Under the pieces are notes generated by a model, which saw nothing but the letters and a program-made list of their open reading frames with translations, searched no databases and had not been told where the DNA came from. A stretch of 32,765 nt of DNA from Mesostigma viride (lineage: Eukaryota; Streptophyta; Mesostigmatophyceae; Mesostigmatales; Mesostigmataceae), in contig RPFO01000985.1 of assembly GCA_009746045.1 (NCBI GenBank), positions 1 through 32,765 on the forward strand, given 5' to 3'. Positions 22,950 through 31,821 of the stretch are shown here, piece after piece. The stretch's first letter is position 1. Each line of letters starts with the position of its first letter. Made by a program: the position numbers and the translations under genes.

Positions 22950-24389
22950 GCACTGCTGGAGGGCGACCTGCAAGGTCGCGACTTCATCACCCTGGGTGAT
23001 GAGGCCGTGTGGCGTGCCATACAGACAGCCACAGCCTCCTTCCGTGGGCTGGCCGACAGGAGCCAGCAGATGCACGTCGCGGAGGCGGGCAGCCTGGTGT
23101 GTGCAATCATCACGCACATCCTGGGCCTGCCCAACCTCCAAGAGGGCACACGTAGGGTGTGCGACGACCTGCTGCCTGCCCTGCAGGCTCTCCTCTCAGG
23201 GAGGAGGGTGCAGGGCAGCAGGGTGCGTCTGGTGCGTTTGCTGGAGCTCCTGCACAACGCCATCCTGAGAGGGGCGGGTAGGTGGCTGCCTACCTGGCTG
23301 CATCATGATCTTACTAACCCTACTGACGATGAAGTGTCCCTCTCTCCCACCTTCCATGATTGGGAGGAGGCCCGCAGCAGGAGGCGGGAAGTGACACACA
23401 CTCACACCCCCACCCAGCCCACCCCTATGTTGTCTAACCCTCCTACACAGCCCATGTTTGCCCATCCTGCTCAGCTCACTCAAGTAGCACTTCCCTCTCA
23501 GCAGGTCTCTCCTGTGAATGCTGCAGCAGCAACACCATCTTCTCCCTCTCCCCCTGCATCCCCCTCTAGGTTGCCCACTTACAATGAAAACCGTCCTGTG
23601 GATAGGATTAATGTCAGGGGGCTGCCTGAGGGGTATACTAGGGAGCAGGGGAATCATGCACTTCTCTCTCTGCAGCTGGCTAGGGAGGAACTGAATGTCA
23701 AGAATTGGTTTGGATCTCTCATGCAGGGGGATTTCTACCATCAGTCCTCTTCTCAGATTCAGAATCTCATTCTTGTCTTCCAGCGTAGGTATCCCAAGTG
23801 GCAGGACACGCAGGCTAGGGCAGTTTGGGAGGCTTTCATGAAGGAGCTAACTGACCTCCTCTCCACCCCCTCATCTGTGGACATATATGGGGCATTCAGG
23901 TGGGTAGAGGAATACAGGGTCACATCAGTGGACTATGTGGCTGAGACAAAGAAATATGAGCTAGCCATCAAAGCACGTCCTGATGTCCAGCAGCTAGATC
24001 ACAAGTTCTTGCTGCGTTCCTTCCTTGAGAAACTCAAACTTGACAAAAACACCTACGCTATGCTTGCCACAGGAATGGCAAAGTACTGGGAGGACATGAA
24101 GGAGGCATTGGATTATATCAAGCTGGCCTTGGCTCCCCTTAGCCAGGGGGCCATGGGCACCTCTGTAAAGAGGGTCAGGGGGGAAGAGAGGGAGGAGGAG
24201 GATAGGGAGAGGGAAGACAGGAGCAAGAGACCTGTCACTATGGCAGAAGTCAAGTCCCTGCTGGGACAAATGTTTAAGGGCAAGGGCAAGGGCAAGGGCA
24301 AGGGCAAGGGCAGGGGCTGGGGCAAGGGCAAGGGTAAGGGGCAGTCTCCCTCCAAGGGGGGCAGCTCCAGCAACAACAACAACAACAGC

Positions 24390-24442
<53 letters not shown>

Positions 24443-25375
24443 GAAGCAGGACAAGGAGGACAAGTCTTCTCAGCGGTGCACCCGCTGTGGCATGAAGTAC
24501 CACCTGCGGCCCACCTGCCGCAAGAACGTGGACGAGCTGGGGCATTTGGACGTCCTGTGCCACAAGTGCCACGGGCCGCCCCACGGTGACCCCAAGGACT
24601 GCAAGCGGCCTCCTTACGGCAAGAAGTGTGAGTCTCCCTCTCATGCTGGCTTGAGTGTGCCTGCTTCACCTTCTTCATCTGCATGCCCCACTGTCAGAGC
24701 AGTGAGCAGTTCTGGAAAGGTGCTACAGCTGGTTTCAGAAGATTATGTCTCTAAACCAACCTTCACATCTATGGTTCCCAAGGTGTGCAGAGTGTCCCCA
24801 GCAGAGGATGCTCAGATCAGTTTTCAGGAGCTTGCTTTGCAGTTGCATTTCCTTTATGGGCATGAAGTGAGTGCAGAGGTGGTGGCAGCAGCAATAGGGG
24901 GGGCAGCACTCAGACGTGCATGCCAGGTGGTCAGATCCCACTGCCAGCATTGTCAGTTCAATGCACCCAAACCCCCTAAGTGGCATGTAGCTACCCCACC
25001 TAAGAGCAAGGGCAGGGTGGTAGGAGATGTCTTTCATATCAAAGGACAATCTTACTTGGCACTTAAAGATGCATGGTCAAGGTACACAACCATTGAACCA
25101 TTACCTGGAATGGACAAGACACAGTTGCTCAGGGCTCTCTTGATTGCTCAGGCCAGGTACTACCCTGTGGAGGCATTGTTACTGGATCAGCAGTTCACGT
25201 GTCTTGCCAATGAACCAGGGTGTGAGGCTATTGATCTGGCTGGGCTAGAAGATCATGAGAGGCAAGGCATTATTGAAAGGGCCATCAGGTCCATTAAAAC
25301 CCTTGTAGCCAAAGAAGATGGCAATCTGCTGGCTGACAGTGGGTCTATGCTGACAGAGCTCTGTGGTCCACCAGG
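22950..25375 (+). CDS. Inner element Gag C-terminal part, zinc knuckles and integrase
   Basis: This is one open frame. It starts LLEGDLQGRDFITLGDEAVW and includes a copia-Gag-like helical block (about 23600-24140: NWFGSLMQGDFYHQ, KYELAIKARPDVQQLDHKFL). A Lys-Gly repeat and an Asn run encoded by (AAC)n (24369-24439) follow. Then come two zinc knuckles (CTRCGMKYHLRPTC; CHKCHGPPHGDPKDC) and the integrase: HHCC module (LHFLYGH ... SHCQHC), D at 25026, D at 25185, E at 25275. The spacing is D-x52-D-x29-E. No protease motif lies between the knuckles and the integrase. Confidence 0.85.
24369..24443 (+). repeat. (AAC)n poly-Asn microsatellite
   Basis: An almost pure AAC run within the inner Gag frame, encoding Asn with one Ser. 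It is adjacent to a GGCAAG repeat (24276-24340) encoding Lys-Gly. Confidence 0.95.
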
Positions 25376-26721
25376 TTGTGCCAAGTCCTCAACAGGAGGC
25401 CACTCATGAAAACCCCACAAGGGGTGGTCATTACACCAGATGGATTGCATGCAGGCATTTATCCACCTGAGGTACTAGCCCTCTACAACGCACAGCGAGC
25501 ACAGACAGCTAGCAGGTTAGCTGTCAAGGATGCAAAGCATCCACGTCCCACCTTCAGAGAAGGGGATCAGGTCCTATTCTACAAGGAGTCGGGACTAGGC
25601 AAGGTGGGTACCTGGCATGGGCCAGCCACCATCCTAAAGTTTAACACCACTGGCAGGACAGTGTTAGTTAAACACAATGACACGGGAAAAATTCACAGGT
25701 GTTCACCTCACAGGATGAAATTGTATTTTCCAACTGTGTCAGACGTGGCAGAGGAGGAAGAGCTGTTGGCCGACAGCCCTGTACAGTTGCCTGGCATCCC
25801 AGCGTTGCCCAGTGAGTGGTTGTTTGGAACACCCACTGGTGAGTGTGAGAGCCACACCCACTGTGACACCCAGGTCACCCTTGATGATTGCAGGCAGTCA
25901 CTGCAGGATTGGCCCCCTGCAGCAGAGGGTCACATTGGCAAAACAGGTGATCAGCAACCTATCACCTCTACAAGTGTGAACATAGCTCAGCCACTAGCTG
26001 CACCTTCCAAACGCAGCCTAGCAGACGCTGTTCGCATTTTACAAGCAGCTCATAGAGCCAAAGCTCAAACTGCTGCAGGATCAGCTAAGGTGGGGAAGGT
26101 TGGGCAGAATGACAATAGCCCATTTATGGTTGCAGTGGACACACAAGCCCAGGTCAGCATTATCAGTGCCCTGGCTGTGCCCCATTTGCCTTTGGAACCT
26201 TCACCCTGGCACCATGTGGCTGATTTCTCAGGGCAGTCATCCCTCAAGGTATTAGGTCAGGTCATGTTGACTATACTCGGTATCCCCACTCCTTTTCAGG
26301 TATTGGAAGGTTATAAAGGGAATGCTTTGTTGGGGGATCCTTTTCTCTGTTACCCTGGTGTCATATCCAGTGATAGACTATCCATCCAGGACATGGGTGG
26401 TGTTGATCTGAATCATTTCAAAATTTCTCTTGAAAAACTTCTTAACACCAACATTGCTTCTGTAAAATTTGCTACACCCAAGTATGCCCCAGGGCAAGAA
26501 CCCTGTGTGGCAGACCTGGTTCACAACCAAAAACTTCATCCCAACTCATTTGGATTGGGCAAGCATGATGTGGCTAAAATGTCTCCTCTTTCTTATGAAC
26601 AGATAGAGCAAGACTGTCGCACACACATAGGATTCCTAAAATGGGTGGAGGCCTTTAACAAGGCCAGGGAAGAATGGGTAGTGCCAGATCCTCTTAGTCC
26701 TTCTCATACTCCCCTGTCACA
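25376..26721 (+). CDS. Inner element integrase tail, protease-like domain, start of RT (-1 frame)
   Basis: It continues the integrase with CQVLNRRPL and an SH3-like tail (REGDQVLFYKESG ... WHGPATILKFN ... CSPHRMKLYFP). A linker follows, then a retropepsin-like domain: AVDTQAQVSIISALAVPHLP (Asp codon 26138-26140), GQVMLTILGIPTPFQVLEG and ALLGDPFL (about 26320). The catalytic triplet is D-T-Q, not D-T/S-G. The RT lead-in (YEQIEQDCRTHIGFLKWVEA) comes next. The frame shifts -1 again near 26700-26722. Confidence 0.75.
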
Positions 26722-26825
26722 CCTATTGACAAAAAGCCTGCAGGGTGCAAGCACTTGCGCCTGAAGTTTGTGTGTAAACATAAGCCAGCAGCAGATGGGT
26801 CAGTCATTTTCATGCTAGACCTTGT
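26722..26825 (+). CDS. Inner element RT fingers segment (-1 frame)
   Basis: A short piece, PIDKKPAGCKHLRLKFVCKH, equivalent to the copia lead-in before the variable K-x-R-L-V strand. It is bracketed by two one-base breaks. Confidence 0.6.
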
Positions 26826-27625
26826 GTGACAGAGTTCAAGGGCACCACTGATCTGACAGAGGCAGAGTTGTACACGCCAGGCATTCAGCAAACATCCCTA
26901 AAAATCTTGCTGTCTGTCTTTGTGGGTCATCTCAATGATGGGGATGACTATGTATGTAAGGCTACAGACATTAAAAGGGCTTTCCTGAAAGGCTCACCTG
27001 AGATAGCACAACAAGTGTGGCATGGTCAGGTGTATGTAGTCTCCACTCCCAGAGTTTGGGCAAAACACATCCCTCAGCAGTACCTGAAAGCTAACATAGG
27101 TGTTGAAGGGCTGCAATCAGCTCCTCGCATTTTCAGGATGTCAGCTCAGGCTGTGTTTGAAAAGCTAGGGGCTAGATATGATGACATAGACCCTTGCTTC
27201 TTTGTGGTCCCACACCCTCATGGCATTCTCACCTTTGTGTGGCATGGGGATGATCAGCTGATTGCTGGGCCAAGGCGTGCTGTGGATGATTTTATTCAAC
27301 AAGTGTCACAGCATTTTGAGATTGGCAAGCAAGTAGAGCTGGGCACCACTGCCATAAAATTTTGTGGCACAATGTTACAACTCCAGCAGCATCAAAACCA
27401 GTGGGTGTGTGCACTCTACTCTCCCAATGATTACATGCACAGCTGCTTGGAGGTTTTGCAAACAAAAATCAAACCTGGAGCCTGTCCTACCATTAGAGGC
27501 AAGCTGGGGTGGTTGTGCTCAACGTGTGCACCTCACCTGGCTGTGGTTAGCAGAGTTGATGATGATGTCTTGATGCAAGTAGGTCACAAAGCCATCACCA
27601 AAACTCTCCAGGAGGCCCTCCCCTT
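26826..27625 (+). CDS. Inner element reverse transcriptase palm
   Basis: Copia-type RT: VTEFKGTTDLTEAELYTPG, ATDIKRAFLKGSPEIA (first catalytic Asp), GVEGLQSAPRIFRMSAQAVF (compare YGLKQAPRAW), DIDPCFFV, and FVWHGDDQLIAG with the Asp pair at 27249-27254. The usual Tyr-Val before the Asp pair is His-Gly here. The frame moves -1 into RNase H between about 27610 and 27635. Confidence 0.85.
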
Positions 27626-28165
27626 ATCTTGCACTCCTTGGATCTCCACAAAACCATTCACATCCAAGCTATGATGGATAGTTCCATGGAGTCCAGGCAG
27701 ATTACCAAGTTGCAGGCAAGGGAGTCAGGCTTGTATTTTGTGCAGAATGATGATGCACCCTTGTCTCTCATTTCATGGTACAGCCGGTTGCATAGACGCA
27801 AGGCTGTCAGCAGCAATGCTGCTGAGTGCAGGGCAGTGGTGTCAGCAGTGCTTCATGCCAGGTACTTGAATCATGTGCTGGTTTGGTTGCAGATGCAAGC
27901 AGGCAGCAATGCTGGGGTGGTGGCACACTTGCTCACTGACAGTCAGTCAGTCCTCAGTTTCCTTGCTAACCCCTATGCTGTCCACACTGATCTTGACTGG
28001 GTGGTCCTGAAACAGGAGTCCACCTACTGGGAGTCCACCCGTCACGTGGAGGACAAACACAACGCTGCTGATGCACTCACTAAAGTGCCTCAGCAGGCAG
28101 CTGAACAATCAGCTGTTGTACCACTTGATGAACCCCTATGGCAAGCAGGCAACCCTGCCCCATAG
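27626..28165 (+). CDS. Inner element RNase H and C-terminus
   Basis: It contains the copia RNase H signatures: MDSSMESRQI (first Asp region), SNAAECRAVVSAVLHARYLN (Glu), LLTDSQSVLSFL (Asp) and NAADALTKVP (28067-28084 region). It ends at TAG 28163-28165 after a short acidic tail. Confidence 0.85.
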   Translation: MLHSLDLHKTIHIQAMMDSSMESRQITKLQARESGLYFVQNDDAPLSLISWYSRLHRRKAVSSNAAECRAVVSAVLHARYLNHVLVWLQMQAGSNAGVVAHLLTDSQSVLSFLANPYAVHTDLDWVVLKQESTYWESTRHVEDKHNAADALTKVPQQAAEQSAVVPLDEPLWQAGNPAP

Positions 28166-29241
28166 GGGGGACGCCTAGCAGGGTCCTGTTCACCAGGGCC
28201 GCCTAGGTCACCCAGTACCCCTTGGGCAGGTCCAAGGGGTAGGTTGTGGCTTCCAGCAGGGGGGTTGGTTGGAGTCTGTTTTTCATACATCTGCGTGCCC
28301 TATGCCCAATAAAATCTGTTTTGATTTTTTCAACACCATGGAATTTCGTTATGCACACCTTCATAGGTGGGCATGGGATGTATCTCACACCTTTATTCAC
28401 TAGGGCGTATGCCTTGGTGGATTGGCCTTGAGCTCAGTGGCTCAGGTGCCCCCATTCAAGTGGAGGGTCAAAGCTCCCTTGACAGGTGGTTACCCAGGAC
28501 CCCAGTTCACTGTGGATATCCTGGGCCACCTGGCCTTACTGTTCAGTGGCAGTAAAGGCATGGGTGCTGTCATGTTGTCTAGTACAACGTGCTCAGCACA
28601 GGTGCAGGATGAAATATTCCTGTCACCTGTCACCAGGACTTCAGTCACCCATGTGCAGGGCAGGGGTGGCTGGTCTCACACGTTGTGCAGGTGCAATGTG
28701 GCCAGGTCCAGGATGTCATAGTCCTGTCACCTGTCACTCGGACTTCAGCCCCCTCTGTGCAGGGCAGGGGTGGCTGGTCCTCACATGTTGTGCAGGTACA
28801 ACATGGACAGTGCAGGGTGCAATAAACCTGTCCACTGTCACTCCTCAGGTTGCAGGTAACCTGAGCTCAGTTGACCCAGCCTGGCTGGGTATTTTTCTCT
28901 GAGTGGGCGATGATGATGGAACAACATGGAACCTCTTAAACGGTTACCTTGGCATTTTTACAATGGCTCTCTTGGCTGGTGATGCACTCCCTGGATAGGC
29001 AGACAGGCATAGCTATCTCCCTTGTGAGCTCGCGAGGAGGAGGAACTCCCCGGGCATGTTGAGCTAAACGTGATGCCATCACAAGTATTGCACGAGTTCT
29101 GGGGCCCATCTTTTTCAGTCCAGATGTTGCAGTATGGGTGTCAGTTGCTCAGCACCTCAGTCAGCTTGGAGTCAGTCTCCTAGCTGGGCAGGGTCAGGCT
29201 TGAAGTCGCTAGCCTTCAACCTGAAAGGAAAACATAATGGG
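28166..29241 (+). other. Inner element 3' non-coding region with internal repeats
   Basis: About 1.1 kb between the RNase H stop and the 3' LTR without coding potential. AATAAA occurs at 28308 and 28821. From about 28600 to 28860 a unit of roughly 120 bp is repeated two and a half times (GTGCAGGGCAGGGGTGGCTG and GTTGTGCAGGT in each). It ends with a purine-rich stretch, GAAAGGAAAA at 29224, and ATGGG directly before the LTR, a polypurine-tract candidate. Confidence 0.75.
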
Positions 29242-29699
29242 AGTTAGATGAGATGCTTAGGCTGACACACGGATTTCCGGCCTGCGCGCCGCGTATTGCC
29301 TACCGCGGCTGAGCGGGACACCTCAGTACAGTACGGCAGGGTGTACGGTACTGAGGTGTCATGTGGACCGATGTGCGGTTAGTGCCAGACTGTTCCTAGG
29401 TGCTAGCTCGACCCGCCAGGTCCGGTGTAGCCGGGCCTGACGGGCCGAGTCTTAGCTGGTTGCTAGTGACGTGGTCGCATGGCATTGCAGTGTACAGTTG
29501 TCCACTGGTTGTGTGCTGCAGGTAGCACCGCCATAGGCATATAGGCGTAGCACTGGGGAGTGCCGCAGCACCCGAGTTTGCCCAGACGTTCCATTCTGAG
29601 CCCTCAGCTTCCATTGCTCTCTCATTGTATTATTGTAATACAATCATCATTCGCTCTCAGCTTTCGCAGTTGTTCGTCGTCCCTAGTCTCCATCCAACT
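29242..29699 (+). repeat. Inner element 3' LTR
   Basis: 458 bp, same ends as the 5' LTR, about 99% identical. It has an extra ACG after GCCCAG, an extra C in AGCTTCCATT and G for A in GTGCC(G)CAGC. Confidence 0.95.

Positions 29700-29704
<5 letters not shown>
29700..29704 (+). repeat. Target-site duplication, right copy
   Basis: GCAGC, matching 21221-21225. The interrupted CAG run of the outer gag resumes here. Confidence 0.65.
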
Positions 29705-29740
<36 letters not shown>

Positions 29741-29956
29741 GGGCACAGCTAGCCGGCGGTGCATGGGGCATGCTTTGTGTGTGGGAAGTCGGGACACATG
29801 GCAGCCAATTGCTATCACAGGCACAAGGACACTCTCCAGGCACGCAGCAACGCCAACTCGCAAGCACCAGCGGTGTGTCACAGGTGTGGGCAGCCAGGGC
29901 ACTTTGCGAGGGACACTCACCTGTGCCCAGCGGCCCAGGGCGGTGGCCGTAGGTGA
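29700..29956 (+). CDS. Outer element Gag C-terminal part: Gln run and two CCHC zinc knuckles
   Basis: The CAG run encodes Gln in the frame that left the 5' part of gag. The zinc knuckles CFVCGKSGHMAANC and CHRCGQPGHFARDTHLC lie one base out of that frame, with a TAG at 29750 closing their own frame upstream. There is therefore a frameshift between 29740 and 29760, in addition to the insertion. Zinc knuckles bind the packaged RNA in related elements. The frame ends at TGA 29954-29956. Confidence 0.85.
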
Positions 29957-29960
29957 CTAG
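29954..29960 (+). promoter_or_regulatory. Candidate stop-codon readthrough signal TGACTAG
   Basis: The Gag frame stops at TGA followed by CTAG, and the same frame continues through five codons to ATG 29972 and the integrase with no further stop. UGA-CUA-G is an established readthrough context in several eukaryotic and viral genes. Confidence 0.5.
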
Positions 29961-29971
29961 GTGAGGTTGGC

Positions 29972-31270
29972 ATGCGGGCTGGTGCAGGGGAGGCCAGCTC
30001 GACCCCCCAGGTGTACTCACCCTACCTGGGTGCTCAGGTGGCGGTGCTAGCAGGCACTAGGGAGAAGGGGGGCCACCTGGAGCATGGGACAGCTGCAGAA
30101 GGGGGAAGGGCAGTGTCTCAGGGGATGGGGAATGAGTGGGTTGGAGGCGCTGCAGGGGGGCACACCGCAGCGGGCGGGCCGCCGGTAGGTGGTACCTCAC
30201 CAGACCCTAGTTCAGCACATGTGAATGGTGCGGCGTGCGGTGAGGCAGCCGGGTCGCTCAGTGTACTTAACATGGCCACACGGTTACACAAAGCACTAGG
30301 GCATGGGCATGCGGGTGAGGAGTGGGCAGCCATGCTAGGGTTCACAGACTTAGTGGATATGTGCAAGCAGGTGTGGTTAAGGTGTCGCAAATGTCAGGAG
30401 CGGGCACCTAAACCGCACAAGTTCCATGCACGTAGGCCAGAGTTTGAGCGAGGTGTGGTGCAGTGTGATGTATTCATGTATGACGACAGAGACTACGTGC
30501 TTGCAGTGGGCAGGTTCTCCAGGTACAAGGTCATGGTGCCACTTGAGCGCAAGCTGAAGGAGCACTTGTGTGATGCATTGCGTCTCCTCAGGTCCAAGTT
30601 TGGTGTGGCATCTGTGTTGGAGTGCGATCAGCAGTTTGAGTGCTGTGTGGGTGAGCCGGGTGTGGGGAAGATAGAACTTGCTGGGGTAGCTGACCACGAG
30701 CACCAGGGTCTTGTCGAGCGCCACATACAGACATCGAAGCAGGTGATGGCATGCATGGAGAAGATGAGAACAGGCTCGTATCGTGAGAGGCTGGTGATCT
30801 GCAATGAGATAGAGCAATGTCTCAACAACCGTGTAATGGTCAAGGTGTTGGGTGGGCAGGTGGCAGTCACGCCTAAGGGAGTGGAGATGGGCTTGTTGTC
30901 ACCTGAGGCTGTGGAAGAGTACAGGGATTATTTGAGCGATCGTTACGTGCGCATGGTAAAGATGGACCTGCGACGTGGACAGGTTTATGTGCCGTGCGTG
31001 AACGCCAGGGTCTGGGCCTACGCGGAGGGCAGTCATGGAAAACGGGGCCTATGGAGAGGTCCCGGTGTGGTCAAGGAGATCGATCCTGATCACATGCTTG
31101 CTTCGGTAGCGCTAGAGGACAGTTGCTACGACAAGCTGCTAGCGTGGAAACACCTGCGCCCCTACTATGACGGGCTGGGGCCGCCAGACCCACCCGCTGA
31201 GGAAGGTGTTAGGGACCCCAGTGTGCAGGCTGGGGGTGAGGCGGGGGATCCCGGGGCTGCAGGGGGGTGA
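29972..31270 (+). CDS. Outer element integrase
   Basis: The frame is shared with the zinc knuckles. HHCC module: LHKALGHGH ... CKQVWLRCRKC (about 30280-30400). Core: QCDVFMYDDRDYVLAVGRFS with D at 30467, LECDQQFECC with D at 30626, HEHQGLVERHIQ with E at 30716, giving D-x52-D-x29-E exactly as in the inner element. An SH3-like tail follows (VWAYAEGSHGKRGLWRGPGV). The frame ends in TGA directly after a run of six G at 31262-31267; coding resumes in the -1 frame. Confidence 0.85.
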   Translation: MRAGAGEASSTPQVYSPYLGAQVAVLAGTREKGGHLEHGTAAEGGRAVSQGMGNEWVGGAAGGHTAAGGPPVGGTSPDPSSAHVNGAACGEAAGSLSVLNMATRLHKALGHGHAGEEWAAMLGFTDLVDMCKQVWLRCRKCQERAPKPHKFHARRPEFERGVVQCDVFMYDDRDYVLAVGRFSRYKVMVPLERKLKEHLCDALRLLRSKFGVASVLECDQQFECCVGEPGVGKIELAGVADHEHQGLVERHIQTSKQVMACMEKMRTGSYRERLVICNEIEQCLNNRVMVKVLGGQVAVTPKGVEMGLLSPEAVEEYRDYLSDRYVRMVKMDLRRGQVYVPCVNARVWAYAEGSHGKRGLWRGPGVVKEIDPDHMLASVALEDSCYDKLLAWKHLRPYYDGLGPPDPPAEEGVRDPSVQAGGEAGDPGAAGG

Positions 31271-31821
31271 GGGAGGGGGGTGGGCCTGATCAACCTACTC
31301 GCTCCCTTTCGCCGGAAGCTGGGTTGCCACCTTCCAAGGGCGGTCCCGCTAGCGTGGGGTCGGGCGGTTCGGGGGTTGCCCCAGCCTTTGACGACCAGGA
31401 GAAGCAGCGCGCCGCGGTACTAGCCCGCCTAGTGGAGCGCCTGCAGGAAGCTCGACGCGCTGCCACGGTGGGCGAGCAGCGGCAGTTGGGGGGCAACATC
31501 TCGCGGGCCGGCAAGGAGCGGGTGGCCGAAGGTGGGATGGTACCACGGTCCGGTGAGGCGGGTGAGCCAGCCGAAGGTGGGGTTGCACGGGCCGGCGATG
31601 CTGGGGCATTGACCGCAGGTGCGGGGCAGCAGGCTGGTGGCGTTGGCGGGTTGGCCGACGCGGGGCCTATATTGCCGAGTGAGGGCGATAGCCCCATGGA
31701 CGACAGCGAGGCTGTCGAGGAGAGAGGTGAGCCATGTGAGCTGGTGGCTGCGGTCTCTAAGCTTGCCAACTGGTATTCGGACGGGCTGGGTAGTTGTCGA
31801 TTGGAAGTGGACATGCACTGA
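31267..31821 (+). CDS. Outer element linker between integrase and protease-like domain (-1 frame)
   Basis: Pro/Gly/Ala-rich, with a charged helical stretch, FDDQEKQRAAVLARLVERLQ. It ends in RLEVDMH at the start of the protease-like region, where the frame shifts back by +1. It corresponds in position to the linker before the inner element's protease-like domain. Confidence 0.6.
   Translation: MREGGGPDQPTRSLSPEAGLPPSKGGPASVGSGGSGVAPAFDDQEKQRAAVLARLVERLQEARRAATVGEQRQLGGNISRAGKERVAEGGMVPRSGEAGEPAEGGVARAGDAGALTAGAGQQAGGVGGLADAGPILPSEGDSPMDDSEAVEERGEPCELVAAVSKLANWYSDGLGSCRLEVDMH

Larger units (their letters stand above)
21226..29699 (+). mobile_element. Inner copia-like LTR retrotransposon, full length (8,474 bp)
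   Basis: It is bounded by LTRs of 454 and 458 bp and flanked by GCAGC. Order inside: primer-binding site candidate, Gag, zinc knuckles, integrase, SH3-like tail, protease-like domain, reverse transcriptase, RNase H, a 1.1-kb non-coding stretch, LTR. The long reading frame is broken six times. Copia affinity rests on the RT motifs (TDIKRAFLKG, a DD box before LIAG) and the RNase H ending ADALTK. Confidence 0.93.

Noticed and set aside
29560-29952. Poly-Gln protein reading through the 3' LTR
   Set aside because: It joins inner LTR sequence to the outer gag CAG run, and the zinc knuckles lie in another frame.
31262-31270. Programmed -1 frameshift at the run of six G before TGA
   Set aside because: The heptamer A-GGG-GGG does not give good P-site re-pairing, and a homopolymer length error is simpler; other one-base breaks occur nearby in both directions.
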